From CAVRXZ01 sp963773035 (lineage in GTDB: Bacteria; Acidobacteriota; Vicinamibacteria; Vicinamibacterales; CAVVIG01): DNA of 64,000 nucleotides. The DNA lies in contig CAVYZX010000002.1 of the NCBI GenBank assembly GCA_963773035.1, positions 278,433-342,432 on the forward strand, written 5' to 3'. Within the stretch, counting starts at the first letter, position 1. Each line of letters starts with the position of its first letter. The notes below the pieces were generated by a model. It was not told the origin of the DNA. It saw nothing but the letters and a program-made list of their open reading frames with translations, and made no database searches. A program made the position numbers and the translations under genes. Of the stretch, positions 1 through 9,192 are shown piece by piece.

Positions 1-2
1 TC

Positions 3-605
3 GCCCACAGATTCTTCGACGGCAAAATGTGGAACGGCTATCCGGTGTCGGAACTGGTGACGATGGAAGGCGGAGCCGCCAGGAATTCCATCCTGACGAT
101 GAAAAACGGCATCGTTACGCGCGGGATCCTCTACGACATTCCAAGGCTCAAGGGCGTCCCGTACCTGGAGCCTGGAACGAGAATCTTTCCGGAGGATCTC
201 GAAGCCTGGGAAAAGAAAGCGGGCGTCAAGGCCGGACCCGGTGATGCACTCCTCGTTCGTTGGGGTCGGTGGACGAGGCGGGCGCAACTGGGACCGTGGC
301 CGATCGACGAGGGATCGGCAGGCCTCGACAATTCGGTCATTCCGTGGCTCAAGAAGCGCGACGTCGCGCTGCTCGGTTGGGAGACGCCGGGCTACATGCC
401 TCAACCGCCCGGCGATCTTCCGCGGATCGCGCTCCATGATTTCGCGCTCGCCATCCTGGGAATTCATCTCCTCGACCGCGCGGATTTCGACGCGTTGAGC
501 GAAACCGCGGCCGCCCAGAATCGTTGGGAGTTCATGTTGACGGTGGCGCCATTGCCGATACCCAAGGGCACCGGGTCACCAGTCAATCCGATTGCCATGT
601 TTTGA
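3..605 (+). CDS. Cyclase family protein (kynurenine formamidase-like), 5' end missing
   Basis: The reading frame is open from the left edge of the window, so the start lies outside and only the last 200 or so residues are present. The sequence fits the cyclase superfamily (PF04199): a segment with a conserved Gly-Trp-Glu-Thr-Pro-Gly near residue 120, a His-Asp-Phe motif, and the usual tail in which the substrate pocket closes with a Pro-Leu-Pro-rich stretch. Members are metal-dependent amidohydrolases such as arylformamidase, but the metal-binding His/Asp cluster that would prove activity is upstream of the window. The next gene on the same strand starts 92 bases later with its own ribosome binding site. 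The substrate cannot be named from this fragment. Confidence 0.75.
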   Translation, partial: AHRFFDGKMWNGYPVSELVTMEGGAARNSILTMKNGIVTRGILYDIPRLKGVPYLEPGTRIFPEDLEAWEKKAGVKAGPGDALLVRWGRWTRRAQLGPWPIDEGSAGLDNSVIPWLKKRDVALLGWETPGYMPQPPGDLPRIALHDFALAILGIHLLDRADFDALSETAAAQNRWEFMLTVAPLPIPKGTGSPVNPIAMF

Positions 606-697
606 CCAGCGGATTTGCTCTTGACCGGGCCCGGCACTAAGTCTGCGTGCAGAAAGTGCCCGAATTGCCTACCATGGTGCCCTGAACGGAGGCCTGA

Positions 698-2317
698 ATG
701 GTGTGGTTCCGCAGGTCGTTGATTCTGCTCCACCGTTATCTTGGGATTGCCTTGAGCCTGCTGTTCGTCGTGTGGTTCGCGACCGGGATCACGATGATGT
801 ACGCGGGCGGAATGCCGCGCCTGACGCCGCAGATGCGTCTCGAGCGCATGCCTGGCCTCGATCTCGAGGCGATTCGGCTAAGTCCTGCCGAAGCGCTGGA
901 TCGGGCGGACCTGGGTACCACACCTGGGCGGGTGACGCTGCTAACCGTCCTCGGCCGACCGGCGTACCGATTCGCCTCGTCTGCGGGCCCAACAACGGTG
1001 TTCGCCGACGCCGGTGATCTGCTGGCGGAGGTCGACCGCGACGGCGCCACGCGGATCGCCAGCCGCTTCATGAACCTCCCCGAAGACAAGTTGGAGTACG
1101 TCGAGTTCGTGACTCGACCCGACCAATGGACGATCGCGCAGGGCCGCGACATGCCCCAGCACCGGTTTCGCGTGGACGATCCCGAGCGGACCGAGCTCTA
1201 CGTGTCCGCCGAGCTCGGAGAGGTGAGCGTCCTCACGACCCGCAAGAGCCGCACGCTCGCCTGGATCGGCACCATCCCTCATTGGTTCTATTTCGCGGCG
1301 CTTCGCCGCAATCAGCCCCTCTGGTACCAGATTGTCGTCTGGACATCGGCGCTCGGCTGCGTCCTTGCCATTCTCGGTCTCGCGCTGGGTGTCACGCAAT
1401 TCAAGGGTAAACGGCCTTTCCGGTTGACCAGCTTGTCGTCGTACATCCCCTACTCCGGCTGGATGCAATGGCACTACATCACGGGGGTGATCTTCGGCGT
1501 GTTCACGCTGACGTGGGTCTTCAGCGGCATGTTGTCGATGGAACCGTTCGGCTGGGGCACCAATCCGGGGCTCACGATTCGACGCGACACGATGACGGGT
1601 GGTCCTGTCGATCTCTCGCGTTTTTCGTCAATGGATCCGGCAACCTGGTCGCGGCTCCTCGACGGCCGCCCCATCAAGGAAGTCGAATTCGCCCGCATTC
1701 AAGACGAACCGTACTACGTCGTTCGACCGGGACAGGATCCGGTCCTGGCGCTCGAGCGCCGCGAGCGACTTCACCAGCCCTACAACGTCACCGGGAGGTC
1801 GGAGGGTGAGCGTGTGCTGGTCGCGGCCCAGTCGCTCGAGGTCCGCAACGAACCGTTCAGCGTCGATTCTCTGTTGGCGCGTTTGAAGAGCGCTGCGCCG
1901 GACGTGCCCGTGCTGGAGGCTCAGCTCCTTCCCGAATACGATTCCTACTACTATTCACGCGGCCGGCAGACACCGTTGCCCATCCTTCGGGTGAAGTTCG
2001 GCGATCCCGATCGAACGTGGGTGTATGTCGATCCCGAGACGAGCCAGGTGGTCGCACGTATCCACCGCCTCGACCGCGTTGAACGCTGGCTGTACAACGG
2101 CTTGCATAGTCTCGACTTTTCGTTCTGGTACAACAGACGACCACTGTGGGATATCGGCGTAATCGCGTTGAGCCTGGGGGGCCTGGCTTCGAGCAGTATC
2201 GCCTTGTTCCTCGGGATTAGGCGTCTGCGACGAGGCGCGACGCGCCTCGTCAAGACAGTGGCTGGGGAGACGCTCGGTGCAGGGCGGCGGGACGTAGGGC
2301 ACGTCCTCGAGCCGTAA
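698..2317 (+). CDS. PepSY-associated transmembrane helix protein
   Basis: A 539-residue membrane protein of the PepSY_TM (PiuB-like) type. A first membrane helix is at residues 8-32, followed by a long periplasmic part. Further hydrophobic helices lie near 210-240, 255-285 and 475-505. Family members are inner-membrane proteins often linked to iron uptake or ferric-siderophore reduction, but no TonB receptor or siderophore gene is adjacent, so that role is only inferred. The ATG at 698 is well supported by GGAGG five bases upstream. The gene stands alone between the cyclase gene and a convergent secreted-protein gene. Confidence 0.8.
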   Translation: MVWFRRSLILLHRYLGIALSLLFVVWFATGITMMYAGGMPRLTPQMRLERMPGLDLEAIRLSPAEALDRADLGTTPGRVTLLTVLGRPAYRFASSAGPTTVFADAGDLLAEVDRDGATRIASRFMNLPEDKLEYVEFVTRPDQWTIAQGRDMPQHRFRVDDPERTELYVSAELGEVSVLTTRKSRTLAWIGTIPHWFYFAALRRNQPLWYQIVVWTSALGCVLAILGLALGVTQFKGKRPFRLTSLSSYIPYSGWMQWHYITGVIFGVFTLTWVFSGMLSMEPFGWGTNPGLTIRRDTMTGGPVDLSRFSSMDPATWSRLLDGRPIKEVEFARIQDEPYYVVRPGQDPVLALERRERLHQPYNVTGRSEGERVLVAAQSLEVRNEPFSVDSLLARLKSAAPDVPVLEAQLLPEYDSYYYSRGRQTPLPILRVKFGDPDRTWVYVDPETSQVVARIHRLDRVERWLYNGLHSLDFSFWYNRRPLWDIGVIALSLGGLASSSIALFLGIRRLRRGATRLVKTVAGETLGAGRRDVGHVLEP

Positions 2318-2380
2318 GGACCACATCACCCGATGTCCTGGGGCCGCCAGTTGCAGCGGGCCCAGGACGCCGGATATCAG

Positions 2381-2941
2381 TCACTTTGGTTTGACGATGA
2401 GCTGGATGGGCGCTTCCGCGTAGTCATCGACGATCGGTCCACCGTCCGGCCCTCGTTTCACACGCGCCGCACCGGCCATGGTCCCCTTGCCGTTCCCCTT
2501 GGCATCGATGTCGAGTTCGATGACCCCGACCTCGTAACCGGCCCTCGGCTTCGCGTCCGGTGCACCGCCGCCCACGAAGAAGATGGGACGGTCGGTGCCG
2601 AGGACGAGAAGCGGGCTGGCCCCCGGGCGTACACGCGCGTACTTCAAGGCCGTCTTCCTGTCTCCGATCTGCACGTAGCCAATCTCCGGCAGCTTGCGCA
2701 GCGCAGGAAGGAACTGCAGGTAGCCGCTGTACTGAAGTGCATCGGCAACCTGCTTGAAGTCGACATCCTGCATCAGCTCATCGACATGAATCGTGACGGT
2801 TCCGGTCAACGCACCGTTGGCCCCGGATACTGCCGCACTGGCGACCAGTGTTCTCGGGTACGACTGAGCCCGAACGGCGTTGGGTAACGCAGCAAGCGTG
2901 AGCGCCGTCAGCACGCACGCACCCCGGAAACTCAGGTTCAT
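2381..2941 (-). CDS. Secreted protein of unknown function
   Basis: Encodes 186 residues beginning with a typical signal peptide (positive N-terminus, Leu/Ala core, cleavage probably after Val-Arg-Ala-Gln near residue 26). The mature part has alternating beta-rich segments and a Gly-rich central region, with no motif I recognise. The start follows the stop of the decayed outer-membrane-protein gene by only about 10 bases, so the two were probably one transcription unit. GAAGAGG lies upstream of the ATG. An envelope or periplasmic location is inferred from the signal peptide only. Confidence 0.65.
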   Translation of the reverse strand: MNLSFRGACVLTALTLAALPNAVRAQSYPRTLVASAAVSGANGALTGTVTIHVDELMQDVDFKQVADALQYSGYLQFLPALRKLPEIGYVQIGDRKTALKYARVRPGASPLLVLGTDRPIFFVGGGAPDAKPRAGYEVGVIELDIDAKGNGKGTMAGAARVKRGPDGGPIVDDYAEAPIQLIVKPK

Positions 2942-2951
2942 AGCGACCTCT

Positions 2952-3621
2952 TCAGAAGCGGAACGTCACACCCGCGGTGATGTCGAAGAGGTTAGCATAC
3001 TGCGCATCGCCGACCACATAGCACGCCCCCCAGTAGGGATCGCACCACAAGCCTTCAGGGTCCGACTTGATATAAGCCGGCGTGAAGCGCATTCCAGCAC
3101 GAATTCCAACGTTCTTTCCGGGATAGGACTTAACCCCGAAGCCCCACGTGCTGGAGAACTTCGTCCTTCCACCAATGGTTCCGGTCCCCCCATTGAGCCG
3201 CGTATAGTCCACGCCTCCATAGCTCGTTGCCCCGAAGCCGCCTAGCACATACGGCACGACTTTGGCGTCGGATCCGCCAAAGTTGTAGGCAAAGTACCCA
3301 TGGTAGGTATTGATCTAGATGTCGCCGATTTCCACCGTGTTCGTTCCACTGACCTCGAGCGTGTGAGGGTTGATTGCTGTAGATGAAGCCAACCTCGCCT
3401 GGACCCACCAAGATACCCACGTCGATTCCCCAACCAAATGAATCTTTCGGGTCGATCCGATCGTACAAGGTTGCCGTCCCCGCAAGACGGGTATCGCCGC
3501 TGACGCCGTCGGCGAAAGTCCAACCCGCGAAAATGCCCACTTCGCCCTTTACTTGGGCGAATGCGGGGACAGTCCCTGTCAAGACTAGCAGTGCAAGACA
3601 GAATCCGATTCGTTTGAGCAT
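2952..3621 (-). pseudogene. Outer-membrane beta-barrel protein, frameshifted and with an in-frame stop
   Basis: The ATG at 3621 follows AAAGGA and begins a signal peptide ending Ala-Phe-Ala-Gln. The mature protein starts with Gly-Glu-Val-Gly-Ile and is built of short beta strands with aromatic ends, finishing in a C-terminal Phe (Thr-Phe-Arg-Phe), the signature of small OmpA/OmpW-like barrels. The frame is lost near 3364-3370. Dropping one base there restores the barrel frame, but a TAG at 3315-3317 then interrupts it. With one base removed the total is 222 codons plus stop, a sensible length. Two separate lesions make real decay more likely than a single sequencing error, though neither can be excluded. 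Confidence 0.7.
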
Positions 3622-4082
3622 CACTGGTCCTTTCTGTTCAAGAGCCACAAGGCCGCGACCCAAGGGGTGGGATCGCGCAATTGAGCTTTCCTAGACCGCT
3701 CCCGTCGCCCAACCCCTTGAGGAACGATGAGACGGAAGCCACAGCTGCATGCCACCTATATACGAATGCGCGCGCGCAAATGTAACGAATGCTACGCGCG
3801 ACTCGTTAGCCTGCTGAGCCGCTTCCGTTTCCATTCCAGATGGCGACTGGAGTGGAGGCAGAGTCGCTGGCGCTTGGCACCAAGACAGGAGCAACGAGCT
3901 TACCATGACGACCGAATTGACGGTGTGCGAGCAAACGTCTGTTTGGACATGGTTTAGCCGAAGGGCAGTAAAGAAACCCAGTGGTGCACAGCCGTTCGAT
4001 CCACGAAATGTTGTGGTCTGCCCGCTTAGCCTTGTGAGTGTCGCTCAACGAATCGTGGATCGGCTGCGAGCTAGCTCTACTC
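3622..4082. other. Intergenic region without a convincing gene
   Basis: About 460 bases between the outer-membrane pseudogene and murJ. Short open frames exist on both strands but none has a ribosome binding site together with coding-like composition. The stretch 3765-3820 is rich in alternating CG. It probably contains the promoter of the leftward barrel gene. A 10-bp inverted repeat is listed separately at 3997-4062. Nothing else is recognisable. Confidence 0.5.
3997..4062. repeat. 10-bp inverted repeat, 46-base spacer
   Basis: CGATCCACGA at 3997-4006 is perfectly repeated in inverted orientation as TCGTGGATCG at 4053-4062. It lies just beyond the 3' end of murJ, so it could be a weak terminator or a relic of a small palindromic element. 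There is no T-tract to support a terminator. Confidence 0.45.
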
Positions 4083-5657
4083 TTATGACCACCGGGATTT
4101 CAGGTGTTGTAGACCCATAAAGATGGTCGACGCTTCGGGAATGTTCAACGCACGCGCGACAGCAAGGAACACGAGACCATACGGCACAAGTATGACAATG
4201 CCGGCGACGATCGGGTTCGCCGGCGTCACCGCGATCTTGATGGCCCAGGCGACGGCGGCGCCCGCCGCCGCCGCCGCCCACAACTGAATCAGATAGCCGG
4301 CCGACAGGCCGGTCGCGCCGATCCGGGCAACGAGCGACCGGCGAAGCATCAGCATCTCGACCCATCCTGCGATGCCAGCGGATATCGTCAATCCGGCAGC
4401 ACCCCACAGCTGAGCAATGCCGAGGAGCCGTGGGAGCGGAATGGCAAACAAATATCCGAGCACGGTCGTCAATACCACGCGGACCAGCGCGTATCTCAAA
4501 GGCGTTCGCGTATCTCGCATCGCGTAACACGTCGACGCGTACAACCTCGCCAACGTGGACGCCAACAGCCCGACTGCCGATCCCGCGAGAATGCCCCAGA
4601 CATACACCGCGTCGCTGCGCAGGAAGCGACCGGTTTGAAGGAGCGAAGCGGCCACGACATCGCCCAGCGCGAGAAACGCAAGAGACGAAGGCACTACGAA
4701 GAAGGCGATTTGTCGCAAGCCTGAATCGAGACGCCTGCGAATCGCTTCAGCTCCCGTTGCTTCCTCTTCCATGGCTCCCGACATCGCCGGCAACTCCGCC
4801 GCCGAGACCGAAACACCAAAAAGACTGACCGGTAGCGTGTACAGAACCTGGGCGTTCATGAGGCCGGTGACTGCTCCTGTCGGCAACAAGCTGGCGAGCA
4901 GTGCATCGATGTACGCGCTCACCTGCACGACGCCCCGACTGACCACGACCGGTGCGAAATTTCGAGCGACGGAACGGACGTGATCCGAGGTGAGGTCGAA
5001 TGCGAATCGCAGATCGGGCGCCACTCGTAGCACGACTGGCAGTTGCACCGCCACCTGCAGGGCGCTGCCGACGACCGATCCCCAGGCCAGCAGCCATGCT
5101 AGACGCGGTAACGAAGAATGGCCGCCAAAAGCCACGAGCGTGGCAATCAAGACAGCGTTCCACATCACCGGCGCGGCGTAGGACAGCAGGAACCGATGGT
5201 GACTGTTCAAAACCCCGAGGCACCACGCCGAGAAGACGAGCAAACCCGCCCCTGGAAACAACACGCGAACGAGCTCGATGGTCAGTTCGCGCTTCTCGCC
5301 GCGGAATCCCGGAGCAATCAGGGCAATCATCAGCGGCGTGGCCGCGACACCGATGAGAACAAGAACGGCCACTGCCAACGCAAGGAGCGACGCCACCGCC
5401 CCGGCCACTCGATCCGCATCCCGTTGACGCGCGCGCGAGAGAAGCCCGGCGTAGACGGGGATGAAAGACGCCGACAGCGCCCCTTCTCCGAACAGGTTTT
5501 GCAGAAAATTCGGAATGCGAAACGCCGCGTTGAACGCGTCGGCCGCGTCTGACTGAAGGCCGAAGTAGTAGGCAAAGGCGCGCAACCGAACGAGCCCGGC
5601 GAGCCGGCTGCACAGAATGCCCGCCGCGACCAGCGCGGCTTTAGGTGTGCTACTCAC
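4083..5657 (-). CDS. murJ: Lipid II flippase MurJ (MviN)
   Basis: A 524-residue polytopic protein with about 14 hydrophobic helices and the MurJ/MviN signature: an N-terminal Arg-rich loop, then Phe-Gly-Glu-Gly-Ala-Leu-Ser-Ala-Ser-Phe-Ile-Pro around residues 56-67. MurJ moves the peptidoglycan precursor lipid II across the inner membrane. Length matches the family (about 510-530). The GTG start at 5657 directly abuts the TAA of prfB, so the two are translationally coupled in one leftward operon. A cell-wall gene next to prfB and lnt suggests a general housekeeping cluster. Confidence 0.95.
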   Translation of the reverse strand: MSSTPKAALVAAGILCSRLAGLVRLRAFAYYFGLQSDAADAFNAAFRIPNFLQNLFGEGALSASFIPVYAGLLSRARQRDADRVAGAVASLLALAVAVLVLIGVAATPLMIALIAPGFRGEKRELTIELVRVLFPGAGLLVFSAWCLGVLNSHHRFLLSYAAPVMWNAVLIATLVAFGGHSSLPRLAWLLAWGSVVGSALQVAVQLPVVLRVAPDLRFAFDLTSDHVRSVARNFAPVVVSRGVVQVSAYIDALLASLLPTGAVTGLMNAQVLYTLPVSLFGVSVSAAELPAMSGAMEEEATGAEAIRRRLDSGLRQIAFFVVPSSLAFLALGDVVAASLLQTGRFLRSDAVYVWGILAGSAVGLLASTLARLYASTCYAMRDTRTPLRYALVRVVLTTVLGYLFAIPLPRLLGIAQLWGAAGLTISAGIAGWVEMLMLRRSLVARIGATGLSAGYLIQLWAAAAAGAAVAWAIKIAVTPANPIVAGIVILVPYGLVFLAVARALNIPEASTIFMGLQHLKSRWS

Positions 5658-6795
5658 TTAGTCAACGTCTTCATCAGCCGCGGCCTCGCCCAGCGTGCCG
5701 CTCGCCTTCTTCATGAGGTAGCTCTTGATGAAGACATCCAAATCGCCGTCAAGCACGCGGTTCACGTCGCCGACTTGTTCCTTCGTGCGGTGATCCTTCA
5801 CGAGCTGGTACGGGTGCAAGACGTAGCTGCGGATTTGGCTCCCAAAGGCAATCTCCTTCTTTGCACCGCCGATCTGCTCGAGCTTGGCCTGGCTTTCCTT
5901 CATCCTCACGTCGTAGAGCCGGGCCTTGAGCACCTTCATGGCCGAGTCGCGGTTCCGGTGCTGGGATCGCTCGTTCTGGCACGAGACAACGATTCCCGTT
6001 GGGAAGTGCGTGATCCGGACGGCGGAGTCGGTGACATTGACGTGCTGGCCGCCGGCGCCGCTCGATCGATACGTATCAATCCGCAGGTCGTTCTCGTCGA
6101 TCTCGACATCCACGTCCTCCGGCAGCTCGGGCCAGACGTAGACCGACGCAAAGGACGTGTGCCGGCGTGAGGCCTGATCGAAAGGTGATATGCGGACCAG
6201 GCGATGCACGCCCGCTTCTGCCGACAGCAGGCCGTAGGCATACTCGCCAGCGACCGTGACGGTGGCGCTCTTCAGGCCGGCTTCTTCGGCCGGCTGATAG
6301 TCGATCAGTTCGCGTTTGAAGCCGCGCCGCTCCGTCCACCGCAGGTACATCCTCAGCAGCATTTCCGCCCAATCCTGCGACTCGGTGCCGCCGGCGCCCG
6401 GATGGATGGTGACGATGGCGTTCTTTCGATCGTGCTCGCCACCGAGCATCTTCTTGATCTCGCCCGCCTGCACCTGCTGATCGAGGCCGTCGAGCGCCTG
6501 GCTGAACTCCGCGTCCACGGCTTCGCCTGCCTCGGACCATTCGACGAGCACGGCTAGATCGTCGCTTTTTTTGCGAAGCGACTCGATCAACTCGCGGTCT
6601 TGTTCGAGCCGTCGCCGCCGCTGGAGCACTTTCTGCGCTTCGGCCTGGTCCTTCCAGAAATCGGGTTGGGCGGCGCGCGCCTCGAGCCGGGTCAGTTCTT
6701 CGTTGGGGCGGGCCGCTTCAAAGATAGCTCCGAAGATCGGCAGCGCGTTTGGTCAGGTCCTCGTAGCGACGCATCAACTCGTCAACGGTAGGCAT
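5658..6795 (-). CDS. prfB: Peptide chain release factor 2 (programmed +1 frameshift)
   Basis: RF2 terminates translation at UGA and UAA. The main frame carries the Ser-Pro-Phe codon-recognition tripeptide and the Gly-Gly-Gln catalytic motif within Ser-Ser-Gly-Ala-Gly-Gly-Gln-His. The first 25 codons (ATG at 6795) are in a different frame and end TAT CTT TGA. Slipping forward by one base at 6720 joins them to the main frame and gives 378 residues. This is the classic autoregulatory site: when RF2 is scarce the ribosome pauses at UGA and shifts. Calling the gene from the main frame alone would lose about 55 N-terminal residues. The gene is followed immediately by murJ. Confidence 0.95.
6715..6735 (-). 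promoter_or_regulatory. prfB recoding site: SD-like GGAG, CUU slippery codon, in-frame UGA
   Basis: On the minus strand the order is CGGAGC, TAT, CTT, TGA. The internal Shine-Dalgarno-like GGAG a few bases before CTT and the UGA at 6720-6718 reproduce the layout known from Escherichia coli prfB. RF2 level thereby sets its own synthesis. Confidence 0.9.
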
Positions 6796-6834
6796 GTGAA
6801 AAGTGTCCTTGGTGTCTTCGTGGCTCAGAGACGT

Positions 6835-8355
6835 CTATTGTACACTCCGCCGTTTCGGGAGTACCAGCATCACCAGCGTGACCAGTACCGACGCGTACGC
6901 GAAAACGTCACCGGTGCGTCCGTAGAACGTCGACGTCTTGAGAAGTCTTACCGAACCGACGAACATATCCGGCCGAAAGATCTCGGTCTGCACGAGCACG
7001 CGCCCGTAGGGATCGACAATGCCGCTGATCCCGGTGTTGGCCGATCGGACCAGATAACGCCCCTGCTCGATCGCCCGCATGGCCGCCTGCCCGAAATGTT
7101 GGTACGGCGCGGACGTCCGCCCGAACCAGGCGTCATTGGTAATCGTCGTGAGCAACTCGCTGCCGCCTCGTATGAACTGACGCATGAGAGCGGGATAGAC
7201 GACCTCATAACAGATCGCCGTGCTGATCCGATGCTCTCCAAGCGGCAGTAACACCGCGCGCTCACCTGGCGAAAAGTCCGAGACCGCTTGCACGAGCGGT
7301 GTCGCAAAAAAGAGTGCACGCTTCATCGGCACGTACTCACCGAATGGCACGAGATGGATCTTGCGATAGACGCCGCCGGTGGTGCCGTCAGCCTGAACCA
7401 GAAAGGCCGCGTTGTAGTACTTTCTCGACGCACCCGCCTCCCGCTGATCGCTGCCCAGAAGCATTGAGACACGAGCCTGCCGTACCAGGGTTCGAACGAT
7501 GTCGGCGGCTGGACGATCTTCGTCAAAGAAGAACGGCGTGGCCGATTCAGGCCAGAGCACCAGATCGGCACCCCCGCCGATGGCCTGGCGGGTCATGCGC
7601 AGATATTCCTGAAAGATCGACGCGGCCCGGCCGGCAGCCCATTTCTCGCCCTGCTCGACGTTCCCCTGCACGACCCCGACTTTCAGCGGCTCGCCAACAT
7701 CAGTCAATGTTCCGCGAGCAACCCGCAGGCTGCCCCACGTGGCCACGAGCAGTACGATCGAGGCCACCGATGCCAACGCTGCGACCCGTTCCCGCTTCGA
7801 CGTCGTGGCAACGGCGAACACTGCAGTGGCGCTCACCGTGGCCACGAGCGCTGACACGCCGTACACGCCCAGGACACTCGCCAGCTGGGCCACAGGCAGA
7901 ACCGTCACCTGGCTGTACCCGAGTAGCGACCACGGGAAGCCCCCTGGTGGCGTGTAGGTTCGCCCTAACTCCGTCGCCACCCATACGAACGGCGCAACCA
8001 GAAGTCCGCGCGGGCCGGAGAGGAGAATGATCCGGTGCATCGCGACAGCGAACAGCGCTGGAAAGAGCGCCATGTAGGCGATCAGCAACCCATTGACGAG
8101 CACCGCCACCCACGAATCCAAACCGCCGTAGGTCACCATGACATGGGTGATCCAGTACAACGTTCCGCCGAAGTACACGGCTCCGGTCGTCGCACCGAGC
8201 GCAAAGGCATGGACCAACGTGTTCTTTCGACCGGCGAGTGGGTTGTTCGTCTCTGGTCGGGCTGCGGACCGATCAATCAAGGCCACCAGCAAGGGGGCGA
8301 GCGCGATCCAGCCGCAGGCAGGATGACCGAACTTGGGAAAGCTGAGGGCGAGCAA
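6835..8355 (-). CDS. lnt: Apolipoprotein N-acyltransferase
   Basis: Lnt adds the third acyl chain to lipoproteins in the inner membrane. About 500 residues: N-terminal membrane helices, a nitrilase-like periplasmic domain, and a final helix. The catalytic triad is visible: Glu in Leu-Trp-Pro-Glu-Ser, Lys in Tyr-Arg-Lys-Ile-His-Leu, and Cys in Ala-Ile-Cys-Tyr-Glu. The TTG at 8355 is the first listed start, but the first membrane helix appears to continue upstream in frame into the end of the SPOR gene, so the true start may be a CTG near 8388 overlapping it. The gene follows the SPOR gene in the same leftward operon. Confidence 0.93.
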   Translation of the reverse strand: MLALSFPKFGHPACGWIALAPLLVALIDRSAARPETNNPLAGRKNTLVHAFALGATTGAVYFGGTLYWITHVMVTYGGLDSWVAVLVNGLLIAYMALFPALFAVAMHRIILLSGPRGLLVAPFVWVATELGRTYTPPGGFPWSLLGYSQVTVLPVAQLASVLGVYGVSALVATVSATAVFAVATTSKRERVAALASVASIVLLVATWGSLRVARGTLTDVGEPLKVGVVQGNVEQGEKWAAGRAASIFQEYLRMTRQAIGGGADLVLWPESATPFFFDEDRPAADIVRTLVRQARVSMLLGSDQREAGASRKYYNAAFLVQADGTTGGVYRKIHLVPFGEYVPMKRALFFATPLVQAVSDFSPGERAVLLPLGEHRISTAICYEVVYPALMRQFIRGGSELLTTITNDAWFGRTSAPYQHFGQAAMRAIEQGRYLVRSANTGISGIVDPYGRVLVQTEIFRPDMFVGSVRLLKTSTFYGRTGDVFAYASVLVTLVMLVLPKRRSVQ

Positions 8356-8372
8356 CGCGCCCGACGTGATGG

Positions 8373-9122
8373 CTAGCGAGTAATCCAGGGCGTGAACTGC
8401 TCTTCCTTCTGCAGTTTGGTGGCAACCGCCTCCGCTTCGTGTCGCGTCTTGAACTTGCCGACGCGCACGCGGTAGACCGACGGCGCACCGGCGGCAGGTT
8501 TCATGACGTACGCGGCGTACCCGCGAGACGACAGACGCTTGGCGATCGCCTCGGCTTCTCCACGCTCGCGCAGCGCCGTCACCTGCAATGCGAAGCCATT
8601 GCCTGCCGGCTCCGTTGAAGCCGCAACTGAATCGGTGGCGGTGGGCTGTTTTGCAGCAACGGTCGAGACAGGAGAGGGCGGAGCCGTCACCCCGGCGGAG
8701 CCCGATTTCTCTATCGCGGCAGGTTCCTTACGAGCCGGTCTCTCCACAGCCGTCGGCGGAGGAGCTGAATTCGCCGGAGCTTTCGAGCCCACCTTCAGGT
8801 CGTCGGCAGGCTGGTTCTTCTTGTCGAGACGATCGAAGTAACTCAACTCGTCGACCGCAGGCGGTGCTGCAGCCGCTGTTGGATCGGATCCCGCCGGCGC
8901 GGAAACGGGTCCTCGCGACGCTGGAGTGTCGGGCGCCGCGACCGGGGCGCCCGCCGCGTCGGCGAGTGTCTCGGCTCGGTCGGCTCGAACGCCTCGCCCC
9001 ACCAACACACCGCACAGAAAGATGACGACGGACACGACCGTTGCGGCCATGACCAGGAACACCAACTGTTTGCCGTTCAGTTGAATTTCGTGGAAGCCGT
9101 CGTCTTCAGTCGCGTGAGCCAC
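8373..9122 (-). CDS. SPOR domain-containing membrane protein
   Basis: A short cytoplasmic N-terminus, one membrane helix (Leu-Val-Phe-Leu-Val-Met to Gly-Val-Leu-Val-Gly, about residues 20-45), a long Pro/Ala/Ser-rich periplasmic linker, and a C-terminal SPOR domain of about 75 residues (Phe-Ala-Leu-Gln-Val-Thr-Ala at its start). SPOR domains bind denuded glycan strands of septal peptidoglycan, so a role at the division site is likely but inferred. I chose GTG at 9122 rather than 9140 because an extended -10 (TGTTACAAT) ends 8 bases before 9122, which points to a leaderless mRNA. The next gene is lnt. Confidence 0.85.
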   Translation of the reverse strand: MAHATEDDGFHEIQLNGKQLVFLVMAATVVSVVIFLCGVLVGRGVRADRAETLADAAGAPVAAPDTPASRGPVSAPAGSDPTAAAAPPAVDELSYFDRLDKKNQPADDLKVGSKAPANSAPPPTAVERPARKEPAAIEKSGSAGVTAPPSPVSTVAAKQPTATDSVAASTEPAGNGFALQVTALRERGEAEAIAKRLSSRGYAAYVMKPAAGAPSVYRVRVGKFKTRHEAEAVATKLQKEEQFTPWITR

Positions 9123-9140
9123 TGCGCGTGATTGTAACAC
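9123..9140 (-). promoter_or_regulatory. Extended -10 promoter for the SPOR gene
   Basis: TGTTACAAT reads toward the GTG at 9122, with 8 bases between the box and the start codon. There is no Shine-Dalgarno sequence, so the transcript would begin at or next to the start codon. Confidence 0.5.
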
Positions 9141-9192
9141 GTCAGCGTGCGTGGATGGTTGTTGCGCGCGCCAGACAACCCCACGCGCGACA

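Noticed and set aside
3727..3957. Small frame in the gap before murJ
   Set aside because: No ribosome binding site, Arg/Cys-biased composition of a non-coding GC-rich stretch.
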